Source of the DNA: Tupaia tana
Taxonomy: Eukaryota > Chordata > Mammalia > Scandentia > Tupaiidae
Assembly (NCBI GenBank): GCA_026018925.1
Contig: JAKSZU010000025.1
Span: forward strand, 28,690,696 to 28,754,695
DNA length: 64,000 nt
Direction of reading: 5' to 3'
The position numbers and the translations under genes were made by a program. Under the pieces are notes generated by a model. That model was not told where the DNA came from, made no database searches, and was given only the letters and a program-made list of their open reading frames with translations. Of this stretch, positions 41,101 through 53,003 are shown one piece after another (the first letter of the stretch is position 1; every line of letters begins with the position of its first letter).

Positions 41101-43626
41101 GGATGATCGGCTACGGCATGGCCAAGGGTGCCGTCCACCAGCTCTGCCAGAGCCTGGCCGGGAAGAACAGCGGCATGCCCGCCGGGGCGGCCGCCATCGC
41201 CGTGCTGCCGTGAGTGTGCGGGGCTCCTGGCCGACCCGCCTCCACCCACTGCCGCGCGTGGGCTCCATGTGAGGGGGGCTCCCACAGGGACTCGGGCACG
41301 CTGTGCCCCAGGTGCTAGAACCCCCGGGGCCCTTGAGAGCCTGCCTGAGTCCCCCGGCTGCTCGGACAGAACTGCGGGCGGCTCACAGACAGCAGGGCTC
41401 CTTGCTCAGTCCTCGGGCTGGCAGCCAGGGTCGGGCCCGGTAGTCTCGGAGTCTGGCAGCCCGTCCCGCATGCGACGGAGGCCAGAGCCGCCCTCAGCCT
41501 TCTCCGAAGGCGCTGGCCCCACTGATGAGCGCGGGGCCCAGAGGTCCTCTGTGCTGTCACGTGGCAGGTTCCTTGGCAGGTGACCAGAGGGGACAGCGGG
41601 GCACGGCCGGCCCAGACGCCGATGGCGGGGCGCGTCTGCCTGTCCATCCCAGCTTTTTGTTCTGCCTCTCCCCGCACTCCCTCTCTACTTTCTTTAAAGT
41701 CGTCCACACGTTCCTTTACCCTGTGTCGTCGTGTGCACGCGTGTTGGGGAGTGTGAGTGGCAGTGGGGGCAGGTGCAGGAGACCACGGGAAGCCCGGGCG
41801 GGGGGCCGTCCCCATCAGCCGCTCAGGCCAGGTGGGTGCCCCGGCTGAGGACTGCAGTACCTCGGCGTCTCTCACCTCTGGTCCCCGCAGGCCACGCTGC
41901 GTGCCGGGAGACCCAAGGGCTTCCCGTGGCCGTCGGGCCATGAGGTCCTGCGACTCCGGTCTCCTCCCGCAGCTACCGTGAATGGTCCGAATGTTCCCGG
42001 GAGATCTGCAGTATCTAAGTTCTGTATTCCGCTGAAGAGCCTCAGTTTTCATGGAAAGCAGTATTTAGAAGTCAAGTATTTCAGAATTTAAAAGGAATAT
42101 TACTACAGTTAAATTCTTAAAACTGAGGACTTAACAAAGCAGTTCACTTCACTAAAGACTATTTTTCCCAAAGGGCACAACGTGGCTCTTGTTGTTTCCT
42201 GTGTCCTCGGTGAGTCACAGCCCCCGAGTTAGGCCCAGCTGTGGCCACTCAGCGTGGGCAGCTTCCTGCCCGTCTGGCCACCCACCGGGCCTGCTGCGGT
42301 GTAAGTGCCAGCTTGTGCCGGCCAGGGACTCGCACGGTGTCGCATGTTTGCGTTTCCTGGCCGGGGCCCAGGCAGGCACCTGCTCGTCTGAAACAGCCGC
42401 AGTGACGAGCTGCTCTCTGCGCCCGGCAGGGTCACCCTGGACACCCCGATGAACAGGAAGGCGATGCCCGAGGCCGACTTCAGCTCCTGGACGCCCTTGG
42501 ACTTCCTGGTCGAGTGAGTATTGTCGCCCTCACCCCGTGACCATGTGCGTGCAGCCCTGCACTGCGGGTCTGTCGGTGTAGGTGGCCGCTGGACTCCCGT
42601 GTGGGCCCAGCCCGGAGCGCCGTGTCGGCGCTGCACACGCTGGGCCTCGGGCTGTGTCTGGTTTAAGTCCTTTTGTTCACTGCTTGGCATGGTCCTGGCC
42701 GCTCCGTTAACGTTTGCTGGAAAAAAGAGAGGATGCATCTTCTCTCTTTATCCCTCCTGGGTTTCTATGAAGGTGAAGCAGCAAAATTAGAGTATTGCAC
42801 GTGCACCTTTTAGAATTAATTAACGCCTTTTTTAAAGTCTGGAGCCAGCAGACGGCATGGTGGTAAGACGCTGGATGTGGTTCAATTCCCAGACCTAGCG
42901 GCTTGCTTTCTCTCTGCCCCCTCCCTTTGTCTCTCTCTGGTGAGCGCACATGCACTCTAGCAAATTTAAAAAAAAAAAAAATTAAATTAAATTAAATAAT
43001 TCTGAAAAAAACACACTTTTAAAAAATCACTCATGTCATACCACTGTGTTATAAAGAATTCCAGCAATGCTGAAAAACTCACGCATGCAGGTCCGGGTCT
43101 TGTCGAACACTCAGATCAGAACAGGACGAGGGAGCCCTGAGCAGGGTGTGTGTGTGTGTGTGTGCATGCTTGTCTGTGTGTGTGGGTGTGTGTGTGTGTT
43201 GGTGTGGGTGTCTGTGTGTGTCTGTGTCTCTGTGTATGTCTGTGTGTGTGGGTGTGTGGGTGTGTTGGTGTGGGTGTCTGTGTGTGTCTGTGTCTCTGTG
43301 TATGTCTGTGTGTGTGTGTGTGTGTGTGTGTAGGTGTCCCTGTGTGGGGGTGTCTGTGTGTGTGTGTGTGGGGGGTGTCTGTGTGTATCTGTGTGTGGGG
43401 GTGGTGGGCAGCTCTTGGGCGGCTGCTTCGTTTCTTCCCACCCCAGCCATGACTTGTGGGTGTGACTCCAGGTGCGTGTCCAGACTTTGTCGGAAAATGT
43501 GATGTGTCTCTTTGTTCTAGAACCTTCCACGACTGGATCACGGGGAAAAGCCGCCCGAGCTCTGGAAGTCTGATCCAGGTGGTGACGGCGGAGGGAAGGA
43601 CGGAGCTCACCCCGGCGTATTTTTAG
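41101..43626 (+). CDS. QDPR: QDPR, quinoid dihydropteridine reductase, last three coding exons (partial)
   Basis: Short-chain dehydrogenase/reductase that regenerates tetrahydrobiopterin from quinonoid dihydrobiopterin using NADH, needed by aromatic amino acid hydroxylases. Exons: 41101-41209, 42430-42513 and 43521-43626 (stop TAG), with GT/AG boundaries and matching phases (CC|G, GA|A). They encode about the last 98 of 244 residues. The first carries the SDR catalytic Tyr-x3-Lys ([12 protein letters not shown]). The later ones carry [20 protein letters not shown] and end [10 protein letters not shown]. The exons for the NAD-binding Rossmann part are absent between 38,685 and 41,100 and are presumed lost in the assembly gap. 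Orientation is divergent from CLRN2, as in other mammals. No inactivating change is seen in what is present. Confidence 0.95.
42841..42985 (+). mobile_element. tRNA-derived SINE, short form
   Basis: GGAGCCAGCAGACGGCATGG head; A-rich tail with TTAAATTAAATT units. Confidence 0.9.
43147..43410 (+). repeat. TG-rich microsatellite in the last visible QDPR intron
   Basis: About 260 bp of (TG)n broken by GGTG, CTG and TGCATGC, with an internal duplication (GTTGGTGTGGGTGTCTGTG appears twice). It reads as UG-rich RNA in the QDPR transcript and ends about 110 bp before the acceptor at 43,520. Confidence 0.93.
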
Positions 43627-44035
43627 GCTTCATTGCGGCCCGAGAGCACCCTTCCAGAAAAGCCACTAGCCCATCAGTGCTACCACCCTGGCCCCGTGTC
43701 TTCTGTGACCTGCCGTGTGCCATGTATGACGCAGTGCTGTGCCCTCTCACTAACGTGCACTTGCCCTTCTGGGACGTGTGCTGCGCTCACGTGAAGCGTA
43801 GCGTGTGAGGGGAGGCCTGCAGGCAGCGACCGCCATGTCGGCCAGACTGTCCATGTCGGTGTCTCGTCGGGGGCTCCGTGACCCACTCTGTCCCTGACAC
43901 TGGCCCCCGTCTCGATTAGTCCCGAGCTTTGTTGGTGCCGGGGTTCTGAAGGCCAAACTGATTCTGAGTGTCCCGTTTACGTCTTAAATGTAGTTTCTGC
44001 AGCCTTCGATTAAACTGCCTTAAACTCCCACGTCG
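43627..44035 (+). other. QDPR: Probable QDPR 3' UTR
   Basis: Sequence after the QDPR stop up to just past an ATTAAA at 44,009-44,014. No repeat insertion was noticed in it. The 3' end is inferred. Confidence 0.5.
44009..44014 (+). promoter_or_regulatory. Candidate polyadenylation signal ATTAAA of QDPR
   Basis: Common variant hexamer 383 bp after the QDPR stop, on the coding strand. Confidence 0.45.
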
Positions 44036-45484
44036 CCGTCCCGGTACCCCTTCCTGTGTCCCTGCCGGTGTCCGCCGGCCTGGGCTGGTGTGCACGGGGC
44101 TCCTCGTGAGCGGCCGGAGGCTTTCCTGACACACGTACTCCAGCAGCCTGCTGTCCTAACCGAGCCACGTGTCCGTCCTGGGCCTGGTCTCTGCAGGGGT
44201 GCTGGTCCTGTGTGCGCAGGGGCAGGTCCAGACTCCCGCTTCCAAAAGAGGGTCTCAGCCCGGGCAGGGGTGTCACCAGTCCCAGGTCATGCACAAGCTG
44301 GGACTCGAGCAGTGTTGGGGCTGTGGCGTCTGCACTCGGCCACCGGAGGAGGGGGCTTCAGAAGGTTCGTGCAAAGAGTGCAGTGTGAGTTTCCCTTGGG
44401 GCAGTTTCTGAAAGCCGTTACACGTTTCCTGACGTTCATGTCCGTGCGTTCCTGGAGCCCGCCCACGTGGCACAGACCACGGGTGAGCTGTGGCTGACCA
44501 GGACTCCGTCGAGCCGAGTGCTCGTCCACGTTAGGAGTCACGGTTCTGGTCATTCCTGGTGCTGTGAGCAGAGCCTTGCTCTGAAGTCCGGCGAGACGGC
44601 ATCCATGCTTGTCATGGTGTGACCATGGCAGACACGTGGAGACACACCTGTGTCCCTCGCCACCCTGGGCCACCGCACCGGAGCCACCTGGCAGCGTGCC
44701 TCGTGTGCACGAAGTGAGGTGTTTCTAAAGCAGTGTGTCGGGTTTCAGAAACACCGTGTGGGCCTAGGACTGGGGGGGCCTGAGAGGAAACACCCAGTCC
44801 TGTCGCGAGGGTTCCCTGTGGCTGGCCCTGGGGTGTTGACGTGCCCATCAGCGCTGGCCCTGGTGTCCACTGGCCGAGCCCGGCCGCTTCCTCTCCCTCC
44901 AGTGAACTGTCCGTCCTGGCCCGTGTGTCCCTCACTGGTCGGACTGTCACCAGGAAGGAGACTGGCTCTGTGTAGCTCCCGTGTCCTGCCGCGCCTCTGC
45001 CCAGCGACTGGTCGTGCCACAGGCCCCGGGCCGGTTGCTTGGCCCCCACCCCCGTTCCCGCTCCTTTGCTCCGGGGTCTTCATGAATTCCCTGAAATGTG
45101 TGTTATGAAAAGCTTTTCACGACTGGAAAACTCTGCACCAGGGTAAACCTTCCAGGAATCTTTTGAAGTCGCCGTGTGGTGTCCCCGGCGTGGCAGGCCG
45201 TTCTTCCTACGTCACTAACTGTCCCCACAGGCCGTGCTCCCGGAAAGTCGCCGTCACCTCCCGGTTTTACAGAGGAGGAACAGGCACCGGGGACCAGCAC
45301 ACCCCGTGAGCAGCCGTGGTGACGGGGGACGGCTCCATGCCCGAGCTCTCCCAGCCTGTCGGGAGCGGGCACTGGGCTCTGCTCGGTCTGGGGGCAGTTG
45401 TCCTGTAACCGTGCCGTCTGCTGTGGGGGTGGGGAGGCACGGCACAGGTGTGCGGGACGGGTGCAGTGACAGGCATGACGCCCC

Positions 45485-46770
45485 GCCCCACCCCTTCTAT
45501 TTTCCTGGACGGTGCTCCTCGCCTCCTGTCCCCGCCCCACCCCTTCTCATTTTCCTGGATGGTGCTCCTCGCCTTCTGTCCCTCCCACCCCTTCTATTTT
45601 CCTGGATGGTGCTCCTCGCCTCCTGTCCCTCCCACCCCTTCTATTTTCCTGGATGGTGCTCCTCGCCTCCTGTCCCTCCCACCCCTTCTATTTTCCTGGA
45701 CGGTGCTCCTCGCCTCCTGTCCCTCCCACCCCTTCTATTTTCCTGGACGGTGCTCCTCGCCTCCTGTCCCCGCCCCACCCCTTCTATTTTCCTGGACGGT
45801 GCTCCTCGCCTCCTGTCCCCCGCCCCACCCCTTCTATTTTCCTGGACGGTGCTCCTCGCCTCCTGTCCCTCCCACCCCTTCTATTTTCCTGGATGGTGCT
45901 CCTCGCCTCCTGTCCCTCCCACCCCTTCTATTTTCCTGGACGGTGCTCCTCGCCTCCTGTCCCCGCCCCACCCCTTCTATTTTCCTGGACGGTGCTCCTC
46001 GCCTCCTGTCCCCCGCCCCACCCCTTCTATTTTCCTGGACGGTGCTCCTCGCCTCCTGTCCCTCCCACCCCTTCTATTTTCCTGGACGGTGCTCCTCGCC
46101 TCCTGTCCCTCCCACCCCTTCTATTTTCCTGGACGGTGCTCCTCGCCTCCTGTCCCTCCCACCCCTTCTATTTTCCTGGACGGTGCTCCTCGCCTCCTGT
46201 CCCTCCCACCCCTTCTCATTTTCCTGGACGGTGCTCCTCGCCTCCTGTCCCCGCCCCACCCCTTCTATTTTCCTGGACGGTGCTCCTCGCCTCCTGTCCC
46301 TCCCACCCCTTCTATTTTCCTGGACGGTGCTCCTCGCCTCCTGTCCCTCCCACCCCTTCTATTTTCCTGGATGGTGCTCCTCGCCTCCTGTCCCTCCCAC
46401 CCCTTCTATTTTCCTGGACGGTGCTCCTCGCCTCCTGTCCCTCCCACCCCTTCTATTTTCCTGGACGGTGCTCCTCGCCTCCTGTCCCTCCCACCCCTTC
46501 TCATTTTCCTGGACGGTGCTCCTCGCCTCCTGTCCCCCGCCCCACCCCTTCTATTTTCCTGGACGGTGCTCCTCGCCTCCTGTCCCTCCCACCCCTTCTA
46601 TTTTCCTGGACGGTGCTCCTCGCCTCCTGTCCCTCCCACCCCTTCTATTTTCCTGGACGGTGCTCCTCGCCTCCTGTCCCTCCCACCCCTTCTATTTTCC
46701 TGGATGGTGCTCCTCGCCTCCTGTCCCTCCCACCCCTTCTATTTTCCTGGACGGTGCTCCTCGCCTCCTG
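45485..46770. repeat. Minisatellite, 47-49-bp unit, about 27 copies, 1.5 kb past QDPR
   Basis: Units of TTCTATTTTCCTGGACGGTG followed by CTCCTCGCCTCCTGTCC and CTCCCACCCC or CCGCCCCACCCC. Two alleles of the spacer and a GACGG/GATGG switch are interspersed along the array. Long open frames on the plus strand are by-products. Confidence 0.96.
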
Positions 46771-47669
46771 ACACGTGGCTTGGTTTACCCAGCATTAATT
46801 GCCCTTCACGAAGCTCTAGTTAGGTCCTGGTGTAAAATCAAACCTCTCGGCTCTGCTGGGCTCCAGCTCAGGGGGGACTGGGCTTCGGAGGGCTGCTCGT
46901 CCTGGCCCACGGGGTCATGCACACCCTGCCTAGGCCCAGGGCTCACGCGGGCACCATCGTGGGGAGGCCTCCCCAGCCCCGGGCAGACCCACAGGGCAGC
47001 TCTCCAGCACGCCCGCAGGCACGTTCCCGGGTCCCTGGTGGGCCCCGCGCCTGTGATCCGTCAGCCTCGCGGCCCCGCCCTCGGGTCATGGCTGCTTCCC
47101 AGTCCCCTGGAGTGCCCAGGACGCGGCTGGACACTGGTAGCCCCTGCTTTGGGGAACACTCTTGACCGCCGGGGCTGGGTCCCCCTCTGTCCTCCCTGGG
47201 TCAGGGCAGGGGTCACTCCTCACGGCTTCCTGGAGCGTCCCCAGCAGGACGGGCCCTGACTTCCCAGACCCGACGCAGTCTGTGTACTGCCCTCCCCGCG
47301 GGGACCCAGACCTGCCCAGGAGTCCTCCGGGTCCTCCAGGGTCCAGGTCCCCTGCCTCGGCCTGCTTTGGGTGGGGGTGGGGTGCATGCAGCACTAACTC
47401 AGCCACTGCCTTCACCAAATGATAGATATGTAACCGCTGTCCGTATTTCCGTCTCCACGCTCCTGCAAGGTCGCTGAGCTGGGCCCTGGTTACCGGCCAT
47501 CCCCGCGGTCACCGGTCACTAACACGCTTGCTAAGGGCGGGCTCGGAGCTGGAATACAGGCAGGGCCTGCAGACAGCCGGAGGGCCCCGGGGGTACGGGG
47601 GTACGGGGGTACGGCTCCGAGAGGCGCCCCCAGGCTGCAGCTCACTCAGAGCTCCGCCCGCGGGGTAGG

Positions 47670-47765
47670 GGCCGTTACCACCCCGTGTTACAGGGAGGAG
47701 CAAGCCGGAGAGGTGGGTGACCTAGCTGGTGTCCCAGCTCCCACAGAGTCCGGGTCTGTCCGGAG
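47670..47765 (-). mobile_element. MIR-like fragment
   Basis: CCCCGTGTTACAGGGAGGAG, then GAGAGGTGGGTGACCTAGCTGG and TGTCCCAGC, resembles a reversed MIR core; weaker than the 60.6-kb copy. Confidence 0.4.
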
Positions 47766-47864
47766 AGCGGAGCTGGCGTGCTGCAGGGGTGCAGAGGGGT
47801 GCCCGGGAAGGACCTCCGTCAGCTTTTTGTCTTGCAGGCTACGCGGAACCTTCCGAAGCTTCAC

Positions 47865-48050
47865 ACCCGTCCTCCCGTGGGCCTTTCCAGGTGTCACCCG
47901 TCCTCCCGTGGGCCTTTCCAGGTGTCACCCGTCCTCCCGTGGGCCTTTCCAGGTGTCACCCGTCCTCCCGTGGGCCTTTCCAGGTGTCACCCGTCCTCCT
48001 GTGGGCCTTTCCAGGTGTCACCCGTCCTCCTGTGGGCCTTTCCAGGTGTC
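47865..48050. repeat. Minisatellite, 31-bp unit, 6 copies
   Basis: Nearly perfect copies of CCCGTCCTCCCGTGGGCC plus TTTCCAGGTGTCA. The last two have CTCCTG in place of CTCCCG. Confidence 0.94.
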
Positions 48051-49207
48051 CTCGCATTTAAAACACCGGCGGGCTCCCTGCAGCAGCGTGTGTGGATGGG
48101 CAGAGCAGGGAGTGCCCACCAGGGGGCAGGCGCGGACCGCGGATGAGAGCAGGAGGCAGCCCGAGGCCGGCTTGTTCCTGGCTCCTGGCCCGCGGGGCCT
48201 GGGCTCCGCTGTGGGCCCTGGAGCGCTGAGACCTGTGGCCCGCCCGGGCCCCTCCATCCCGCCCTGCCCTGGCCCTCTTCTCCCCCACCCGCACTGAAGC
48301 AGAAGCAGGTGGAGAGTGCAGGATGCTCCCGGACTCCTCCGAGCTCGCCACGCCCTAAGGCCGAACCCATGCACGAGTAGCAGCCCACGGAGCCGGGGAG
48401 CACGCTCAGCTCACGCCGTTCACCAGGAGAGGTCGCTGCGTCCCGCGAAGTTTCCCACCTCCGCCTGCAGGGAGCGCGACTGCTCACGGGTCGGCACCCT
48501 GCCGGGGTGGGCCCGCCTGAGGCTGAGGTGCTGGCCACGGCCTGTCCACGCGGGCGGTCTGAGCTCGCAGGCTTCCCCTATTCCCACTGAGGAGTCGTCT
48601 CAGGGAGGCCACCGTCCTGCCACGGGCAGGACACGGAGCCACGCCTCAGCCACTCCCGTGTTCCTGCCCTTGAGCCTCGCTGGCTTTTGGGGAGGTGCCA
48701 CCTCTCTGGAGTGACTGCTTTGGGAGGGGTTGGCAAGCAGCTGATAATCTTGACAAAACCGTAATCTCACCCTTGTCCCTGGGAGGCATTAGGAGAAGAG
48801 CAAGTTTGACTAGAAGGAGGAGTGATTGCTTCCATGTTACGATTCGACTCCTGACACACCTGGGGCTGCATTTCCAAACACACGCGACCTTGGTGGCAAA
48901 TCCGGGTGATGGCCGATGGCCCGACGGCCACTCAGTCGTGCTGTTCTCCAAGCCACCCACCGGTCTCAGCAGGGCAGCGGGGTCCTGTGGGGGAAGGCCC
49001 TGCAGGGGGCGCTTCTCCAGGGTCCTGAGCAGCCATTCCCTCCGCAAGTGAGCTGCAGCCCCGGCTCCAACTCCCCGTAGGTAACACTAACAGGAGGAGA
49101 AGCCGCCCTGACGGCGGAAGTGCCCTGCTCCGCCATCGTGCAGGAGACAGGTCCCACCAACGTGCGCATCAGCAGGGCTGCCAGGGAAACAGAACACACA
49201 CACCCTC

Positions 49208-49334
49208 ACTCTAAAAACTTCGCAGTCTGTGGAAGGTGGAATTAAAGTACAAGTTTATTTTGGTGCAAAGAATTTCAAAATCCATGCAGAATTTTCTTAC
49301 AACACACATTTCCATAAACTGAAGACCCTATGTA
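49208..49334. mobile_element. Second copy of the mariner-like MITE
   Basis: Shares with the copy at 55.3 kb the core GGAATTAAAGTACAAGTTTA, the sequence TTTTGGTGCAAA and the right end reading TAGGGTCTTCAGTTTATGG in reverse complement. Confidence 0.65.
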
Positions 49335-49389
49335 CACATTTGATTGATAACTGTTATAAAGCGTATATTAGTAATATTAATATTGTAAA

Positions 49390-49790
49390 GAATTGACTTA
49401 GCCACTGGGGAGCTGGAGTCCGAGGCGAGCCGACCGCTCCACTCGGAGTCGGAGGCCCGAGAGCAGGAGAGCCGGGGTGGAGGTCCCCGAGTGAGAGCTG
49501 GCCGGGCTGGGACTCACGAGCCCCGGTGTCGTGTCAGTCCGAGGAGGAGGAGGCCCAGACGCCGTCTCGAACGGCGATGCGGGGCGGGGGAGCGCCCTCT
49601 TCCTCAGCCTCGGTCCTGGCCAGGTCTTCGACTGATCGGATGCGGCTCACCCGTTCCAGGGAGGCCCGTCCTTGCTGACTGTTCACCCCAGTGGCAATCT
49701 CACCCAGCGCCCTCTCGGACACCCCGGGGGTGTCGGACTCACACATGAAATCAACCCTAAGAGTGTACTACGCACAAAAACCACAGTGCT
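49390..49790. mobile_element. Ancient interspersed repeat fragment (family not fixed)
   Basis: GAATTGACTTAGCCACTGGG, repeated GGAGTCCGAGG-type phrases, GACTGATCGGATGCGGCTCA and AGTGGCAATCTCACCCAGCG match the order of an old, widespread mammalian repeat. Its high CpG content makes it look like a CpG island, but it is not one. Confidence 0.45.
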
Positions 49791-49950
49791 GTTTTGAAGA
49801 GGAATGTGGCTATAGTTTTTCCTTTTTTCCCACTAATGTCCACTATAAATCCAGTCACTTCACTATTCAACAATACGTCCCGATCTGCTGTGTGCCGGGC
49901 TGCTTTAAATGTTGCGGACACGAAGCCGAAGGAAGCTCGCGGTGTGAAGT

Positions 49951-50190
49951 GTACCAGGTGATGACAGCGTGGTGGGTAAGGCACTGCACTCCCACAGGGC
50001 AGACCACAGTTCAAGTCCCAGACCCAGCGGCTCGAAGGTCACACTGGGCACGTGTGTGTGTGCCCAAAGCGCGGACAGGAGAGTGGGAATCACCTGCCTG
50101 GGGGTGACTTCTCCTTCTCCCTCTCTCAGTTTCTCTGTCTCTCTCCAGTGAGTGCATGTACCCTATGGCAAAAACCTAAAGTTAAATATA
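49951..50190 (+). mobile_element. tRNA-derived SINE, long form
   Basis: GTACCAGGTGATGACAGCGT head; intact CAGTTCAAGTCCCAGACCC. Confidence 0.88.
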
Positions 50191-50763
50191 TACAGCACAT
50201 AAATACATAGAGACACAGGCACGCGCACACAATGGCACTGTCTGCGTTTTGTACGCGAAGGCTCCGGGCACTGTGCGTTAGATCAGATGTAAGATGTTAG
50301 GCTAAGCTAGGATACGGAGGGCTGGTTCTCAAGGAGCTACAAAGTGATAAAACCTCCAGTTATGTTTTGTCTTTCCGTCATCATTCTGACAGCATATTTT
50401 CAAAATTTCAGTGTTCTTCTAAATTTGTTTCTGCACTTGCTCTTTCATCACTCAGCACAGCGGTGATCTTGCGAAGCCCCGTGCGTCTGTGTGAAAATGA
50501 CTTGTCTCTTCAACACACTTAGTGGCCCCACCTTCGGCTCAGGTCTGAGCTGGTTTATTTACACTTCCAGGTAGTGACGCTTCCCCGATTCAGGTTTTTA
50601 CTTACAGAGAAGAAGCCCCGGAGTCCCACAGTTCTACCTGCGAAGGCGTAACTGGGCTTTCTACACCGCGTCTGAGTTAGGGCACGTGATCGAGAGCTTT
50701 ACTAGCCTTATGTTACTGACCCCTGCGATGGGAGGGCATCTCTGGACCATGTTAAAGAAAAGC

Positions 50764-50789
50764 ACTCCAGAGAGAGAGAGAGAGAGAAA

Positions 50790-50826
<37 letters not shown>

Positions 50827-50971
50827 GGAGAGAGAGAAAGAGGGAGAGAGAGAGAGAAAGAGAGAGAGAGAGAAAGAGGGAGAGAGAGAAAGAGGGAGAG
50901 AGAGGGAGAGAGAGAGAGAGAAAGAGGGAGAGAGAGAGAGAGAGAGGGAGAGAAAGAGGGAGAGAGAGAAA

Positions 50972-51009
<38 letters not shown>
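50764..51009. repeat. 245-bp pure purine tract (GA-rich microsatellite)
   Basis: Uninterrupted A/G sequence of GAGAGA, GAAAGA and GAGGGAGA motifs on the plus strand. It occupies the place of the CT-rich tail of an antisense SINE (51,010-51,198), so it looks like an expansion within that tail. Confidence 0.95.
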
Positions 51010-51011
<2 letters not shown>

Positions 51012-51198
51012 GCACCCCGCCCCTCAGAAGTGTAGGGCCACATCATAATCCTTCTCCTCCATTCTTCTCTAGGGGTTTCGGGCACACGAACTCATGCACC
51101 CAGCTTGTTTTCCAAGCCACTGGGTCCAGGACTCGAACTACGCAGTCGGCCCTGTAGGATCCAGCTGCCTTGGCCTGCACGCCACCTGCTGGCCCTGG
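51010..51198 (-). mobile_element. tRNA-derived SINE, long form, tail replaced by a purine tract
   Basis: GGGCCACATCATAATCCTTC to CCACCTGCTGGCCCTGG; continuous on its left with the 245-bp GA tract. Confidence 0.88.
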
Positions 51199-52383
51199 CT
51201 GCATTCTGTGCCGTGAGCTGTGACGCGCTCGGGAAGACCACCGCGGCATGACGGATCGTACAGAGAGGAGACGAGAAGCTCGTTTTCAGATTTCAGCTAT
51301 TAAAACAGAGTCGCGGTTATCCCAGTGAATTAATTATCCAGTGAATAAATTACCTGTTGTTAATACTTCTCAAGTAAAACAAAGCCTCACAGAAGACCGT
51401 GAGCCCATGTGTCCTCAGTGTTAATCGATCTGGAGGGAACACGTGGGAACCCCTTACCAGGAGCGTTCTCTGGCCGCCGCTGGCTACGCGATGTGGCCAC
51501 AGTTAACTGTGCCTTCCGGGCTGGTACTGGAGCCCAACCTGACCCCTGAGGCCCGGTGCGGGTGGCCAAGGAGCACACACTGTCACCTGGACAGCAGACC
51601 CAGGATGTGTGGGACTCCAACGTCCACAGGGGCCACTCCGGAGCCTCGTCCTCGGGGCCCTGCCCTGGGACATTCTCTTACGGCTCTGATGGACAGCTCC
51701 GGGTGCCTCCTACCCGCACGCTGGCCTTCGGAGGGCTGCCAGGCTGCCCCAGGGACTCTCCGAACACGCTTATTCTTCACGTGGCCAGGCTAGGGCTTGT
51801 CTGCACATTTACATTCTGTCTCTCCTTCAATTATACATTCCACCCTTAAAACAGTTCTTTCACGTCTTCCCACGTGCAGCTAAAAGAAGCCCCTCAGCCC
51901 TCCGGAGCTTTGCGGCCCAGTGCCCTCTGCCAGCCGCCCTCGTGCAGGGCCCTGCGGTCAGGCACAGCTCCGCCACGTTCCTGGCCATTTGGTAACGAGG
52001 ACAGCCCTCTGCTTTCTCATCCTTGTCCCTCCCTTTTGTCCGAGACCCGCAGGCCTTTCCCGTCCGTGTTCCCGCCAACACGCTGCTCACCGGGGTTGTT
52101 CAGACGTTCCCTTCGCCTGCCCTCATCTCTTGAGCCTTCCCCCCGCAGACCCTGCCCTGGTGGCCGCTCTCACGCTAGGTGAGAGAATAATAAGGTGAAA
52201 CATCCGACCTTATTATGAGTGCTGTAGGTTAAGTTAGAAAGTTCAACATAGAAAATAAAATTTTTTAAAGTAATAATACAAATACAATTTTGAAGAAATA
52301 TTGTAGTTAGAATTGGTTATACTGAACATATAATTTGCAATGGAAATAAAATGAACTGTGATATTCTTCTAATAAAAATAAAG

Positions 52384-52627
52384 CTTTTCCTGCTAGTGGG
52401 TAAATACGCTAGCCAGAAAGAGGGCAGAGACAGGAGAGAGGGAGGGGGAGGCGCCTCTCGAGGGGTGTGGCCACATCTCCGCTCCTTCTCCGTTTCTCCA
52501 TCCTGACAGGGCTCTGGGCAAACAAGCGCGCATACCCTGGTGTACTTCCCAAGCTGCCCGCACTGGTGTTTGAGTGACAGTCAGCCATGTGGGGTCCGGC
52601 TTCTCCTAACCACGAGGTCACGAGGCT
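52384..52627 (-). mobile_element. tRNA-derived SINE, long form, diverged
   Basis: GCTAGCCAGAAAGAGGGCAG, GGGTGTGGCCACATCTCCGC and a poorly kept head. Confidence 0.75.
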
Positions 52628-52949
52628 GGCACCTAAATTTTTTTGTACAAACGCAGCTTGAGCAACTAAGCCTTTCGGTGTTTCTGATTAAGCCAATGTC
52701 GGCCGCAGAAACCTTCGGCATGCCCGGGCATTACTGTTTTCCTCAGCTGCCTATCAGTGACCCAGTATTAAAACTATTTGAACTTTCAGAAGAGAGTCCA
52801 TTGAATCTTTCAACAATTCCAAATTTATTAAGCTTAAAATGCAATTTAGAAGAATAATGCAGACTATTTTATGAAGGCATTAAAAAGATTGAACTGCTAG
52901 TTCTCTAGGAAATACTGTTGACGTTGTACTAGAGATGTACGTGGTTAAG

Positions 52950-52951
<2 letters not shown>

Positions 52952-53003
<52 letters not shown>
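52952..53003. repeat. (TA)n microsatellite
   Basis: About 50 bp of alternating TA with a single C interruption. Confidence 0.9.

Noticed and set aside
45234-47259. Three overlapping plus-strand frames of 419-603 codons.
   Set aside because: The 47-49-bp minisatellite contains no stop in these frames. The peptides are the same repeat in three phases, with no domain and no splice structure.
49400-49750. A CpG-rich stretch that might be a promoter of an unknown gene.
   Set aside because: Its sequence order matches an old mammalian interspersed repeat and no exon follows on either strand.
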